Both the position numbers and the translations under genes were made by a program. Shown one piece after another: positions 35,792 through 44,664 of a stretch of 64,000 nucleotides of DNA; position 1 is the stretch's first letter; each line of letters opens with the position of its first letter. Under the pieces are notes generated by a model, which worked only from the letters and a program-made list of their open reading frames with translations, did not search any database and was not told the DNA's origin. The stretch is from Thermomicrobiales bacterium. GTDB lineage: Bacteria; Chloroflexota; Chloroflexia; Thermomicrobiales; UBA6265. Location of the stretch: contig JAMLHR010000007.1 of the NCBI GenBank assembly GCA_023957015.1, positions 1-64,000 on the forward strand. Direction: 5' to 3'.

Positions 35792-36591
35792 GCCGACTTG
35801 CGCTTCACCTGGCTGGGCTTGGGAGCAGCGACCCGCTTAACAGGTCGCGGGCGACGGCTCGCCTGTTGCTTCTCAGGCTCCTCAATACCGGCACCGACGG
35901 AAAGGAGTTCGACGAGATGACGCTTCTCATCCGCGGTGAATGTGGGATCAGAGCGAATGTCGTGGACAAACTCCATTACCTCTTCGGCGTGCAGTACGGG
36001 GTAATCGGGTTCCTCAATCTCCAACTCCACCTTGGGATGGAGGAAGACCGTGGCAGCGCGAACATCGACTTCGAGCTGATTCTCGGCAAGCCACTTCTCG
36101 ACTTCCGGTACCATGCGATCGTTCTCGAGGCTAGGATTGCCAACCTGAGGTCCGCTGAAGCTAAACATCTTGCGGACAATCCCCCCCTGCTTTCGCCAGG
36201 TATTCTTCTTTTGCTGCACCTTGCCGTCGACTTCCTTGGCATTGATGACTAGCACACCACCACCATGGATCAGCAGATGACTCATGTTCCGCTTCTTGCC
36301 ACCGATTTCCAGCGTGGCGTAGTGGACAAGTGTCGACTGATCGGAAAGACCCTTCAGTCTGCTATCCAGAATTTGGTCATTGCGTGGATTTCGGGACCAT
36401 CGCCCCACACCCTGCATACCGACATTGAATGTAATGAATCCACCGATCATCGTCACATACGCGATGATGAGCAATCCCGGCAGCATGGCGATAAACATGG
36501 CGCTGGAGAGCACCAGGAAGCCGATAACGGCCAACCATATGCTCTTGCGCTTCTGAGACTTGATATATGAGGCATGTCGAACGATACGCAT
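35788..36591 (-). CDS. NERD-domain membrane protein
   Basis: 267 residues. Seen: two adjacent N-terminal membrane helices (about 17-40 and 38-62), then a nuclease-related NERD domain: RLKGLSDQSTLVHYATLEIG, SHLLIHGGGVLVINAKEVDGKV and WLAENQLEVDVRAATVFLHP. The C-terminus is a Lys/Arg/Pro-rich tail. NERD domains share the PD-(D/E)xK-like core, and the INAKEVDG segment occupies the expected catalytic strand. First gene of the cluster, with about 95 bases of non-coding sequence upstream. Possible role: DNA processing at the membrane; unproven. Confidence 0.85.
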   Translation of the reverse strand: MRIVRHASYIKSQKRKSIWLAVIGFLVLSSAMFIAMLPGLLIIAYVTMIGGFITFNVGMQGVGRWSRNPRNDQILDSRLKGLSDQSTLVHYATLEIGGKKRNMSHLLIHGGGVLVINAKEVDGKVQQKKNTWRKQGGIVRKMFSFSGPQVGNPSLENDRMVPEVEKWLAENQLEVDVRAATVFLHPKVELEIEEPDYPVLHAEEVMEFVHDIRSDPTFTADEKRHLVELLSVGAGIEEPEKQQASRRPRPVKRVAAPKPSQVKRKSA

Positions 36592-36686
36592 GAGGGTATT
36601 GCGATCCTTTGCTGATGGTCAGCGTGGTGGTATGGCCAAGAAAGGCGCAGCGTTATGCGCTTCAGTGAGTGTACCAAAACGAACCG

Positions 36687-37475
36687 CTAGAGATTCGATG
36701 GTATCCCCATTGTTGTCTCCAACCACCGTCGTCCACTGGCCAACAGGATGATAACAACCAGCCCCAGAATAGCGGCGAAGGCTCCTGGTGCGTGAAGCTG
36801 CGGTCGGTGAACGATGCGATCGTCAATGCGAAAAAGTAACATCCCGGTGACCAGCACCAGCGTACTCACTACCATCCAGGCTGAGAATGTCAGGAAGAGC
36901 GTCAGAGGCAGATACATCCAGTCCAAGGACAATCGCAATGCGAGTCCAAGCAGAGGCAGTCCGGTCAGAATGATCGCCAGATCACTCCAGCCCCGTATCG
37001 ATGGGGTACGATCCGCGATCTGATAGACCGTGCCGCCCAACAGCCAAACCAACGCAACAGCAATCGTGACGCCAGCACCGTAGCCGGTGATCAGTCGCAT
37101 GAGATTGGTCGTCTCCCAGGGGTGCCAGACGCCGACGTCCGTGAGAAAGGAGTTGCTGCCATCCAGCGCCATTGCCGCCAGCATTCCTCCCAGAACCACA
37201 CGGATTGGCCAACTTGGCAGGGCATCGCTCAGCAGTCGCCCTCGCGTCGCAAGATAGAGGATAGTTACACCAGCGCCAGCGTAGACGCCCGTCATCCGGG
37301 CATCAAATGGCAGCAGCTGACCGCCGATGACAAAGGTATGCGACGGTGTCTGCGCGCATAGCCCATGGAGCAGCAATCGGGAGTTGGTCGCCAATCCACC
37401 CGGCATCAGGAGCAGCACTGCCATACCCAACAGAACAGCAGCAGGCCACAGCCAGTACTGACGCAGCGCTGCCAT
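36687..37475 (-). CDS. DUF2085 family membrane protein
   Basis: 262 residues, about seven membrane helices. The family signature is seen as LLHGLCAQTPSHTFVIGGQL followed by LPFDARMTGVYAG (Cys40, His46 and Asp59 are the polar residues likely to matter). C-terminal helices are followed by SGRRWLETTMG. Its start directly abuts the stop of the MFS gene (37475/37476), so they are co-transcribed. Function of DUF2085 is unknown; its place after a lipid-exporter-like pair suggests an envelope role. Confidence 0.85.
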   Translation of the reverse strand: MAALRQYWLWPAAVLLGMAVLLLMPGGLATNSRLLLHGLCAQTPSHTFVIGGQLLPFDARMTGVYAGAGVTILYLATRGRLLSDALPSWPIRVVLGGMLAAMALDGSNSFLTDVGVWHPWETTNLMRLITGYGAGVTIAVALVWLLGGTVYQIADRTPSIRGWSDLAIILTGLPLLGLALRLSLDWMYLPLTLFLTFSAWMVVSTLVLVTGMLLFRIDDRIVHRPQLHAPGAFAAILGLVVIILLASGRRWLETTMGIPSNL

Positions 37476-39053
37476 CTAGGTGGCCTCGATCGGAATGTGT
37501 TTCATCCGCATGACCGGAACAATCGCCAGAGCCGTCAACGCGGCCGCCACCAGGAACGTCTCCTGCATTACCTGCACGCCGAGTGGCGAAAGCACCTCAT
37601 TCACAAACTGTTGCTGTCGCACGAAGTATCCCGCAGTGGACTCACCGGGCTCCTGGACGATCGGGTCAAGTCGACCCGTCAACTGCTGCAACCGGTAGAT
37701 TCCCGCAGTCGTAACCAAACTCATACCGATGGTCATACCAAGCAATCGACAGAGGAGAGCCGTGCTCGTGGCGGCGCCTCGATTCGAGTCATCGGCAGCA
37801 TCGAGTGCCGTAGCACTCAGCGGCGCCATGAGCATACCGATGCCCGCGCCAGCAATAGCAAGTCCGGGAACGATGTGCCAGAGATGGTCCATATCGATGA
37901 GAAGATAAACGCTCCCGAAACCGAGCGCCGCCAGAACCACACCGAGACGCGCCATCGTCCACTCACCAATACGGGCGCCAATGCTACCGCTTGCAAGTGC
38001 GAAGACGGCGATAGTGAGCGTCAGTGGGATGAGCAGCAATGCGGAGTCGCGACTCGCCGAGCTGTCGCTGGATAGTGACACCAATACCGGGATGTTCACC
38101 ATGCCGACCATCAGCGCGGCCCCAATGAGGAAGTTCGCGAAGACCGTCGCGACGAAATATCCCTGGCGAAAAAGTTCCATCGGGAAGATGGGATGAGGAG
38201 CGCGTCGCTCCCATACCACTAACGCAATGTCACCGATAATCGTGATACCGATCAGCATCGGCAGGTGCTCACCCATCGGATTGGGTGTACCACCAAACGC
38301 TCGTAGCCCCGTGTTCACGCCAGCACCATGATCACCACCGGAACTGATGGCGAGATTGCTGGCGACCAACACAACGGCCAGGAGCACGATACCTAGAAGG
38401 TCGATATCGGTGAGAGGTCTCTGACTGCCGCGATTGCCGTGCGGGAAGCCTCGCCAGATCGCGAACAGAGCGATGATCGCCACTGGCACATTGATCCAGA
38501 ACACCCATCGCCATGGATCGTGATGGTTAGGAACGATCGCCAGTATCGCCGCACCCCAGGTGGGTCCCATCACCCAGCCAAGCGTTTCCACCGAGCTGAC
38601 GAGGCCGATACCGGCCAACCGCATCCGCGGAGGTAGGACATCGCCCGCCAGCGCGACGGTCACGGGCAGGAGTCCACCACCGCCCATGCCCTGGATCACG
38701 CGACCGACGATGATAGTGGTCATCGAATCGGCCGACGCGGCGACAATCGAACCGACGGCGAAGATGAGCAGACACGCCATGAACGCGATCTGACGACCCG
38801 TGTGATCACTCATACGACCAACAATCGGGATCGCGACCACATAGGCGATAAGGTAGCTATTGACGATCCAGATATAGCGATCGAAATCGGCGGTATTGAC
38901 GCCAAGATCGCCGATCATCCCCGGCAGGATGCTGGCGATAACGGTGAGATCGACGGCACTGACGAAACAGCAGAGGAGCCCAGCCAGGATAGCCGGACTT
39001 CCTAGCATCGTCCGAAAAGTCTGCGCCAGTGTCGGATTAGTTTGGTCGTTCAA
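37476..39053 (-). CDS. DHA2-family MFS transporter (EmrB/QacA type)
   Basis: Proton-driven exporter, 525 residues with about 14 membrane helices. Seen: Asp in helix 1 (SAVDLTVIASILPGM, motif D1), motif A GRMSDHTGRQIAF, motif B GRVIQGMGGGGLLPV, and motif C region SVETLGWVMGPTWGAA. The gene start overlaps the end of the LppX/LprG-like gene by 17 bases. In mycobacteria an MFS of this class (Rv1410c, P55) is encoded with the lipoprotein LprG and together they export lipids. The same order here suggests, but does not prove, a lipid exporter. Also possible: drug efflux. Confidence 0.9.
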   Translation of the reverse strand: MNDQTNPTLAQTFRTMLGSPAILAGLLCCFVSAVDLTVIASILPGMIGDLGVNTADFDRYIWIVNSYLIAYVVAIPIVGRMSDHTGRQIAFMACLLIFAVGSIVAASADSMTTIIVGRVIQGMGGGGLLPVTVALAGDVLPPRMRLAGIGLVSSVETLGWVMGPTWGAAILAIVPNHHDPWRWVFWINVPVAIIALFAIWRGFPHGNRGSQRPLTDIDLLGIVLLAVVLVASNLAISSGGDHGAGVNTGLRAFGGTPNPMGEHLPMLIGITIIGDIALVVWERRAPHPIFPMELFRQGYFVATVFANFLIGAALMVGMVNIPVLVSLSSDSSASRDSALLLIPLTLTIAVFALASGSIGARIGEWTMARLGVVLAALGFGSVYLLIDMDHLWHIVPGLAIAGAGIGMLMAPLSATALDAADDSNRGAATSTALLCRLLGMTIGMSLVTTAGIYRLQQLTGRLDPIVQEPGESTAGYFVRQQQFVNEVLSPLGVQVMQETFLVAAALTALAIVPVMRMKHIPIEAT

Positions 39054-39732
39054 TCTTCACGTCTTTGCCGTGATCCGAGAGCGTCAGCGTCCAGGTTGCG
39101 GGGTCGTCCAAATCTTCGTCGGTTGGTTCAGCGATGCGGATACGCAGCAGATTGCTGTTCTCCTTGTCGATCCACACCTCCAGGGACTGCGTCGTTCCCC
39201 GCATCGTGCCACTGGTCATTTTCTGTGTGACTTCGCCCTCAACCGTGGCGGTAACATGCCAGGTCTCGCGACCATCGATCTTCTCGCTGTCCTGAAGCTG
39301 GGGATCATCCATTCTGCCCATCACCGGTCCCAGGCCATCCGTATCATCGTAGAGCACGGACGGGTTGTAGCCGAACTCCGGTGGACTTGGCACCCACTTG
39401 CCGGTGACGATATCGGTGATCCAGGCATCCTCGCCGACGGTGATCATGCGGATGCTGATCTGCTGGGTCTTTAGCACCAGAGCGGTGAAGGTGACATCGA
39501 CCCTGTCTGGCCGCTGCATCACCCCCTCGGCACCGAGGAGCTGAATCGTCTTCATCTCGTCAACGTACGTGGTGCCCTCCAACTCCATTTTGAAAGACAT
39601 CGAGTCCGTTTCCTGGAGTCGAGTGGCAGCATCGCTGAGAATCGTTTCGATGTCTGCGTCTTCGGCGAGTGCCACACGCGGTGCGATGAGCGCTCCGCCT
39701 ACGATCGCGCCGATCAGCTGTCGTCTGTTCAT
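39037..39732 (-). CDS. LppX/LprAFG-like secreted protein
   Basis: 231 residues. Start at 39732 with AGGAAGGTGAG just upstream. Seen: signal peptide MNRRQLIGAIVGGALIAPRVALA with a twin Arg and an ALA-E cleavage site (residues 1-23); there is no lipobox Cys, unlike the mycobacterial lipoproteins. The mature part has the LolA/LppX pattern: helix IETILSDAATRLQETDSMSFKM, then strands with YVDEMKTIQLLGAEG, RPDRVDVTFTA and WITDIVTG. These folds form a hydrophobic cavity for lipids. Located ten bases after PAP2 and overlapping the MFS exporter, an LprG-Rv1410c-like pairing. Confidence 0.82.
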   Translation of the reverse strand: MNRRQLIGAIVGGALIAPRVALAEDADIETILSDAATRLQETDSMSFKMELEGTTYVDEMKTIQLLGAEGVMQRPDRVDVTFTALVLKTQQISIRMITVGEDAWITDIVTGKWVPSPPEFGYNPSVLYDDTDGLGPVMGRMDDPQLQDSEKIDGRETWHVTATVEGEVTQKMTSGTMRGTTQSLEVWIDKENSNLLRIRIAEPTDEDLDDPATWTLTLSDHGKDVKIERPN

Positions 39733-39742
39733 ACTCACCTTC

Positions 39743-40483
39743 CTAGATTCCACTTCGGCGCCACGGCACCAGGCTCATGCGCTTGGCGCGGCGATACAAC
39801 GATGTCAACATGACCAGATACGTTGTTCCCAGCAGGTAGCTCGCTAGTGTGTCCGTTGCCCAATGATGACCGAGATAGACCCTGCTTACTCCCACCAGGC
39901 CAACAAGTCCAATCAAACCGCCAACAACCACCCGGCGCACACTCTTCGTCTCGATCCAGAGTGCTGCCAGGTACGCGGCAAAACCGTAAACACCTGTGTA
40001 GATAATGACGTGACCGCTCGGGAAACTGGTTCCGCCGATATTAGCCTTGGTTACCCGCAGATGAGGGTACTTTGGCCCCGGGCGTTCGCGCTTGACGATG
40101 CGTTTGAAGATTGAGCTCACACCGCCCGTTCCCCAGGCTGCCAATTGGAATACTGCCTCGAGTCGATAGCCCTTCAGCCACAAGGCAGCTGCCAGACTCG
40201 GTGGGATAATGCGACTTTGCGGCGGGAATCCGGGCCAACTAACGATGTGCATCAAACGGTCAAACCAGGGATGCTTCGCTCCCTCGGTTTGAACAGTGTG
40301 CGTGATCTTGACATCGACATCGGTCGTCTTCTGTGCTCGCACGCGAGAAAATACGTCGGCAAATAGCAACATGGCAAATGCGCCCCAGAGGATCTTGGGC
40401 AATTTGCGCGATACCGAAACCCGCTCAGGATCAAGCCGGTTATTGGCACCAGTTGTCAGAAACCGCAGGATGCGCTTAAGCAT
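39743..40483 (-). CDS. PAP2-family phosphatase
   Basis: Membrane-bound phosphatidic acid phosphatase / undecaprenyl-diphosphatase-like enzyme, 246 residues. Start 40483 (MLKRILRFL) has GAGG six bases upstream. Seen: the three-part active site KRIVKRERPGP, SFPSGH and SRVYLGHHWATD, with five or six membrane helices around it. Likely removes phosphate from a lipid phosphate outside the membrane. Next gene encodes the LprG-like lipid-binding protein, which supports a shared envelope-lipid pathway. Preceded by rpe at 50 bases. Confidence 0.92.
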   Translation of the reverse strand: MLKRILRFLTTGANNRLDPERVSVSRKLPKILWGAFAMLLFADVFSRVRAQKTTDVDVKITHTVQTEGAKHPWFDRLMHIVSWPGFPPQSRIIPPSLAAALWLKGYRLEAVFQLAAWGTGGVSSIFKRIVKRERPGPKYPHLRVTKANIGGTSFPSGHVIIYTGVYGFAAYLAALWIETKSVRRVVVGGLIGLVGLVGVSRVYLGHHWATDTLASYLLGTTYLVMLTSLYRRAKRMSLVPWRRSGI

Positions 40484-40533
40484 GAAGACCTCGTTGTCCA
40501 TTCGAAATTCGTGGTCAATCTACCGAAACCGGG

Positions 40534-41199
40534 TTACTGATAACCAGCCCGCAGCGCCGCGATGCTCTCGGCAATCGTCCGGGACGGGTTGAACGTGTAG
40601 CTTCCGGCCACGATGCTGCACGCTCCTGCTGCCACCACTTTACCGATCGTCTGATCGTTCACCCCGCCATCCACCTGAAGTCGGCAGGACGGATTGATCC
40701 GATCCATCATCTCGCGCATCCGCGTGATCTTGCCGAGCATCTCATTGATCAGCGTCTGTCCACCGAATCCCGGATTGATCGTCATCACCAACACCTGATC
40801 GACGAACGGGAGCATCTCGGCGACCGCTGCGAGCGGCGTCGAGGGATTGATCGCAATGCCAACCCCCTTCCCCTTCGCCCGAATCGTCTGCGCAACGCGA
40901 TGCGCGTGCGGCGTGGCCTCAATATGAAACGTGACGGAATCCGCGCCAGCGTCAGCAAAAGCCTCAACCCAGGCATCCGGATTGACGATCATGAGGTGAA
41001 CATCAATCGGCAGAGAGGTGCCGCGTCGCGTTGCTTCGAGTACCGGCAGCCCGACGCTGATATTCGGGACAAACGCGCCATCCATGACATCGAAATGGAT
41101 ATAGTCCGCACCCGCAGCCTCAAGTTCGGTCAACTGCTCGCCAAGGCGAAGGAAATCTGCGGAGAGAATCGATGGGCCAATGATGACCGGTTGAGCCAT
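40534..41199 (-). CDS. rpe: Ribulose-phosphate 3-epimerase
   Basis: Interconverts ribulose-5-P and xylulose-5-P in the pentose phosphate pathway. Seen in 221 residues: TIM barrel starting GPSILSADFLRLG, the metal ligands in DYIHFDVMDGAFVPN and DVHLMI, NPGFGGQ, and LQVDGGVN. Start 41199 has AAAGGAC seven bases upstream; the GTG at 41205 lies too close to it. Diverges from the PP2C gene across 113 bases. Adjacent rpe and PP2C genes are also common in Firmicutes (prpC-rsgA-rpe), though there they are co-directional. Confidence 0.95.
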   Translation of the reverse strand: MAQPVIIGPSILSADFLRLGEQLTELEAAGADYIHFDVMDGAFVPNISVGLPVLEATRRGTSLPIDVHLMIVNPDAWVEAFADAGADSVTFHIEATPHAHRVAQTIRAKGKGVGIAINPSTPLAAVAEMLPFVDQVLVMTINPGFGGQTLINEMLGKITRMREMMDRINPSCRLQVDGGVNDQTIGKVVAAGACSIVAGSYTFNPSRTIAESIAALRAGYQ

Positions 41200-41312
41200 G
41201 GACACGTCCTTTGACTGGAGCGAAACGAGCGTTCATCTAGCGACTACCAGTCTACGGTATCATCTGGCTGTACGCGCGGAATCCGCCGCTATTCACTTAC
41301 CGGAGGACATCG

Positions 41313-42224
41313 TTGAGCATCCAGACTCCCGAACTTCAGATGCAGGTTGGTGCCGTGAGCCACACCGGTGGTCGCGCAAACAACGAGGACGCGATTCTGG
41401 CGGAACCGATCGCACTTCGCAGCGATCTTCCTTCCGGCGGTTGGGTACTGGCGGTGGCCGACGGCATGGGCGGTCACGCCAACGGTGAGATGGCCAGTAA
41501 CCTGGCGATCCAAACGCTACGTGAATCCTTGCCAGGCAACGACCAATCCGATGCCGCACTCGCATTGAAGCAAACGTATCGGAAGGCGAACGCGGCGATC
41601 TACGCCGCTGGTGGCGAGGAATCCGATCAACACCCAGGTACGACACTGGTCGCGGCGGTAGTGCGCGGCAAATACGTCACAATTGCCAATGTTGGTGACT
41701 CTCGCGCTTATCTGATGCGCGCGAATCAGTTAACCCAGATCACACAGGATCACAGCGTGGTGGCCGAGCAGATCGCGGCAGGCGAGCTCGCTCCAGGCGA
41801 GGATCGCACCAGCCCGCTCAGGAACAAGCTGACCGCGGCGCTCGGCACGACGGCTGAGCTGGAGCGTCGACTCCCGGCGATCTACGAGCTGGTTCTCCTG
41901 CCTGAGGATCGATTGCTCCTCTGTACCGACGGTTTCTACGATGTGCTCCAAAACACGGATTATCTGAACCTGATGTCCGGTGAGGATGCGCAGTCCTCGG
42001 CAGTGGCGCTGACGGATCTCGCCATGCAACGCCGGACTACGGATAACGTTAGCGCCGTTGTGCTGGCGGTTGGCAGCAGTCTGGCAACGATGCAGCGCGC
42101 GGAGATCGCCCGGGATCTGGCCGAACATCGCGCCGAGCAAGGTACCAGCATACTGGTTCCGGTGATCGTGTTGATCATCCTGACGGCGTTGGTGGCCGCT
42201 GGCGTTTGGTACTGGATGTTCTGA
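41313..42224 (+). CDS. PP2C-family Ser/Thr phosphatase with C-terminal membrane anchor
   Basis: Metal-dependent protein phosphatase, 303 residues. Seen: motifs HTGGRANNEDA, LAVADGMGGHANGE (metal-binding Asp-Gly), VGDSRAYLMR, TQDHS, LLCTDGFYDV and TTDNVSAVVL; then a short linker and one C-terminal helix (about 280-301) ending WYWMF. The catalytic domain is cytoplasmic. Starts at TTG 41313 six bases after GGAGG. No protein kinase partner lies in the window. Likely reverses Hanks-type kinase signalling linked to cell wall or growth. Confidence 0.93.
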   Translation: MSIQTPELQMQVGAVSHTGGRANNEDAILAEPIALRSDLPSGGWVLAVADGMGGHANGEMASNLAIQTLRESLPGNDQSDAALALKQTYRKANAAIYAAGGEESDQHPGTTLVAAVVRGKYVTIANVGDSRAYLMRANQLTQITQDHSVVAEQIAAGELAPGEDRTSPLRNKLTAALGTTAELERRLPAIYELVLLPEDRLLLCTDGFYDVLQNTDYLNLMSGEDAQSSAVALTDLAMQRRTTDNVSAVVLAVGSSLATMQRAEIARDLAEHRAEQGTSILVPVIVLIILTALVAAGVWYWMF

Positions 42225-42255
42225 GATATGGCGCGCTGTGCGCGCGATATCTCAG
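42221..42255 (+). terminator. Hairpin at the PP2C stop
   Basis: Arms CTGAGATATGGCGCG and CGCGCGATATCTCAG with one mismatch and a five-base loop. The stop codon lies inside the stem. No U-tract, so efficiency is uncertain. 42256-42363 holds nothing else recognisable. Confidence 0.6.
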
Positions 42256-42363
42256 AATCCCCCGCCGCAGGCGGTCCAAAATCTCACCTGATCCCACATT
42301 ACCGCCTACGACGGTCGCCCGGCACTTCGGCCTGGCGCTACCGATGTCCTCTTCAGGAATCCG

Positions 42364-43524
42364 TTAGCCCATACCTGCAAAGGTAGCGGTCAAGTCGTTC
42401 CAGATGTCATCGACATGTTCGATACCGACAGACATCCGCAAGAGTTTGTCGCTGATACCGATATCGTGACGCACATCCGGATCCATGATGTGATGGCTGA
42501 TCGACGCCGGATTCTGGATGAGCGTATCCACGCTGCCCAAACTCACCGCGGGAGTGATCATGCAGACGCCACCAATCACATCTGCGGGGTCACCGACAAC
42601 CTCAAACGAGACCATCGCTCCCCCGCCCTCCATCTGGTTCTTCGGTCGATCCGAATTGAATCCGGGATAGAACACTCGGGTAACCGCCGGATGATTGGTC
42701 AGTCGCTCTGCCAGAATGCGCGCGTTCTCGGAAGCCACTTGCATACGAATCGGGAGCGTGGATAACCCTCGCAACAGCAGATATCCGGATAGCGGATGGA
42801 GCATGCCTCCCGTAGCGTAGCGGACATTCCTCAGTCCGCGGGCAAACTCCTCGCTGCAGGCAATCACACCGGCAAGCACATCGCCATGACCACCGAGGTA
42901 TTTGGTGCCACTATGCAGAACCAGCGCCGCACCGAGCTCAGCGGGTCGTTGGAGCACCGGTGTGGCAAAGGTGTTGTCCAGCAGAACTGGCACGTCACCG
43001 CAAACGGCAACCAAATGACGTATATCGACCTCATTCAAGGTAGGATTCGCTGGTGATTCCACGATGACCAGACCCGTATCGGGTCGAATCGCCGCAGCAA
43101 CCTCGCTCTCCGAGACGAAGGTGGTGGTGATGCCAAGCAACCCGGATTCCAGCAGGAAATCGGTGGTGCCATAAAGAGGTCGCACCGCGACAATGTGCGA
43201 CTTACCGGCGCTCGCCACGGCGAGCAGCGTTGCGCTCAGTGCTGCCATACCCGACGCAAACGCAACCGCAGTCTCGGTCGACTCGAGCGAGGCCAACGCC
43301 CGTTCGAAGCGGTCGACCGTCGGATTGCCCACGCGACCGTAGACGGGCATACCGTCGTCTCGAGCACCGGTGGTGAGCAGATCAAGGCGGCCTGCTTCGG
43401 CTTGCATCTCCCGAGACGGATAGGTAGTTGAGAGGTCAATCGGTACGGCATGTACGCCCAGATCGGTCAGATCTTCACGTCCGGCGTGAACTGCACGTGT
43501 GGCGAGGTGATGCATGTCATCCAT
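42364..43524 (-). CDS. Cys/Met-metabolism PLP enzyme (cystathionine gamma-synthase / gamma-lyase type)
   Basis: Fold-type I PLP enzyme acting on sulfur amino acids, 386 residues. Start 43524 (MDDMHHLATRAVHAG) has AAAGGA seven bases upstream. Seen: YGRVGNPT near 65-75, SGMAALSATLLA, the PLP Asp in LLDNTFATPVLQRP, and the Schiff-base Lys in HSGTKYLGGHGDVLAG. Members switch between synthase, beta-lyase and gamma-lyase activity, and sequence alone does not decide. No other methionine gene is adjacent. Confidence 0.9.
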   Translation of the reverse strand: MDDMHHLATRAVHAGREDLTDLGVHAVPIDLSTTYPSREMQAEAGRLDLLTTGARDDGMPVYGRVGNPTVDRFERALASLESTETAVAFASGMAALSATLLAVASAGKSHIVAVRPLYGTTDFLLESGLLGITTTFVSESEVAAAIRPDTGLVIVESPANPTLNEVDIRHLVAVCGDVPVLLDNTFATPVLQRPAELGAALVLHSGTKYLGGHGDVLAGVIACSEEFARGLRNVRYATGGMLHPLSGYLLLRGLSTLPIRMQVASENARILAERLTNHPAVTRVFYPGFNSDRPKNQMEGGGAMVSFEVVGDPADVIGGVCMITPAVSLGSVDTLIQNPASISHHIMDPDVRHDIGISDKLLRMSVGIEHVDDIWNDLTATFAGMG

Positions 43525-43636
43525 CGTTGTTCCTTTCATCTCTTCGCATGGTTAACATCATCGGCCATGTTGATGATTTGATCAAAGATGAATGCTGATG
43601 TCATGCGCATATATGCGGCGGACCCATGCAAACGAA

Positions 43637-43695
43637 ACCCGGGGCTTAACCCCGGGTCCACGTCTGCACCGAAACCTGGGGCGAACCCCCGGGAT
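43637..43695. repeat. Two copies of a GC-rich palindromic repeat (family A)
   Basis: ACCCGGGG-CTTAA-CCCCGGGT at 43637-43657 and a looser copy CCTGGGG-CGAAC-CCCCGG at about 43675-43693, immediately downstream of prmA. Related copies occur at 53998-54030 and 54062-54087, downstream of pnp. 43540-43636 holds no recognisable gene. Confidence 0.75.
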
Positions 43696-43696
43696 A

Positions 43697-44664
43697 CTAT
43701 CTGGTCAACACCAAACTCACCCAATCCTCGGCGAAGCGACGATTGATAACCGTGGCCCCAGCCGTGGTGAATGCGTCGATCACATCCTGCTCGCGAGTCT
43801 CGATGATACCTGCCAGCACGATCTTGCCACCCGGTTTGGTATGAGCAACAATCGCCTCACTGAGCTCAATCAGCACTCGGGCAATGATGTTCGCGATGAC
43901 GACATCGTATTGCTCACCCCAGAACGGTTCGCCGGGACCAACGCTGCCAAGTTCCACCGCAACTACATCGGACATGCCGTTCAGTTCGGCGTTATCTGCG
44001 GTCGCCTTGACTGCCACGGTCTCCACATCAACCGTATCGACCTTGCTGGCACCCAGCTTCGCCGCGGCGAACGCCAGAATACCGCTGCCCGTACCGATAT
44101 CGAGCACGGTATCGCCGGGTTTCACGGCCTCCTCGGTACCGAGCATGTTCAGGCGAGTGCTGGGATGCAATCCGGTACCGAATGCCATCCCCGGATCAAG
44201 GACGATGACCAGATCGTCGTCTTGCGGTTCATACTCCCGCCACGGCGGACGAATGACCACGCGCTCACCGATACGATGCACCTGGAAGTGTTCTTTCCAG
44301 GCGTTGGCCCAATCCTGCTCCTGCAGGTTGGATACACGCAGATCGCTGACTCCACGCAACTGCCCCAGGTAATACAGCCCCTGGCGTAGCTGCTCAACGA
44401 TCTCCGGTCGGAAGTCTTCCTCGGCCACATAGGTGTGAACGGTGAAAGGCTTCTCCAGGTCTATGTCCGGATTGTCGCCATCCTCATCCTGCACATATGG
44501 CTCTTCGATTGCCACACCTTCGTTGAAACCATACCGACCGAAAGCTCGGTTACGGACTCAACTGCCTCGGAATCGACATCAACCGAGAGCTGGTACCAAA
44601 CCCGATCGGGGGTGTGCGTGATCGCGTTCACGCTGATACTATGCGGTGCCTGTTCGTCGGTCAC
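43697..44664 (-). pseudogene. prmA: Ribosomal protein L11 methyltransferase, prmA, with one frameshift
   Basis: AdoMet-dependent methyltransferase that trimethylates ribosomal protein L11. The N-terminal part starts MTDEQAPHSIS at 44664 and contains VWYQLSVDVDSEAVESVTEL; after that the frame shifts. If one A/T pair is restored in the three-base run at 44541-44543, the protein continues ELFGRYGFNEGVAIEEPYVQ into the intact part. That part has DPGMAFGTGLHPSTRL, VLDIGTGSGILAFAAAKLG and NIIARVLIEL. As written, an internal start would give a protein lacking the L11-recognition domain. The single homopolymer deletion looks like a sequencing artefact. ATGA overlap with the upstream nucleotidyltransferase gene. 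Confidence 0.87.

Noticed and set aside
43525-43636. Possible SAM riboswitch before the Cys/Met enzyme gene
   Set aside because: No conserved SAM-I core or terminator was seen in the short leader.
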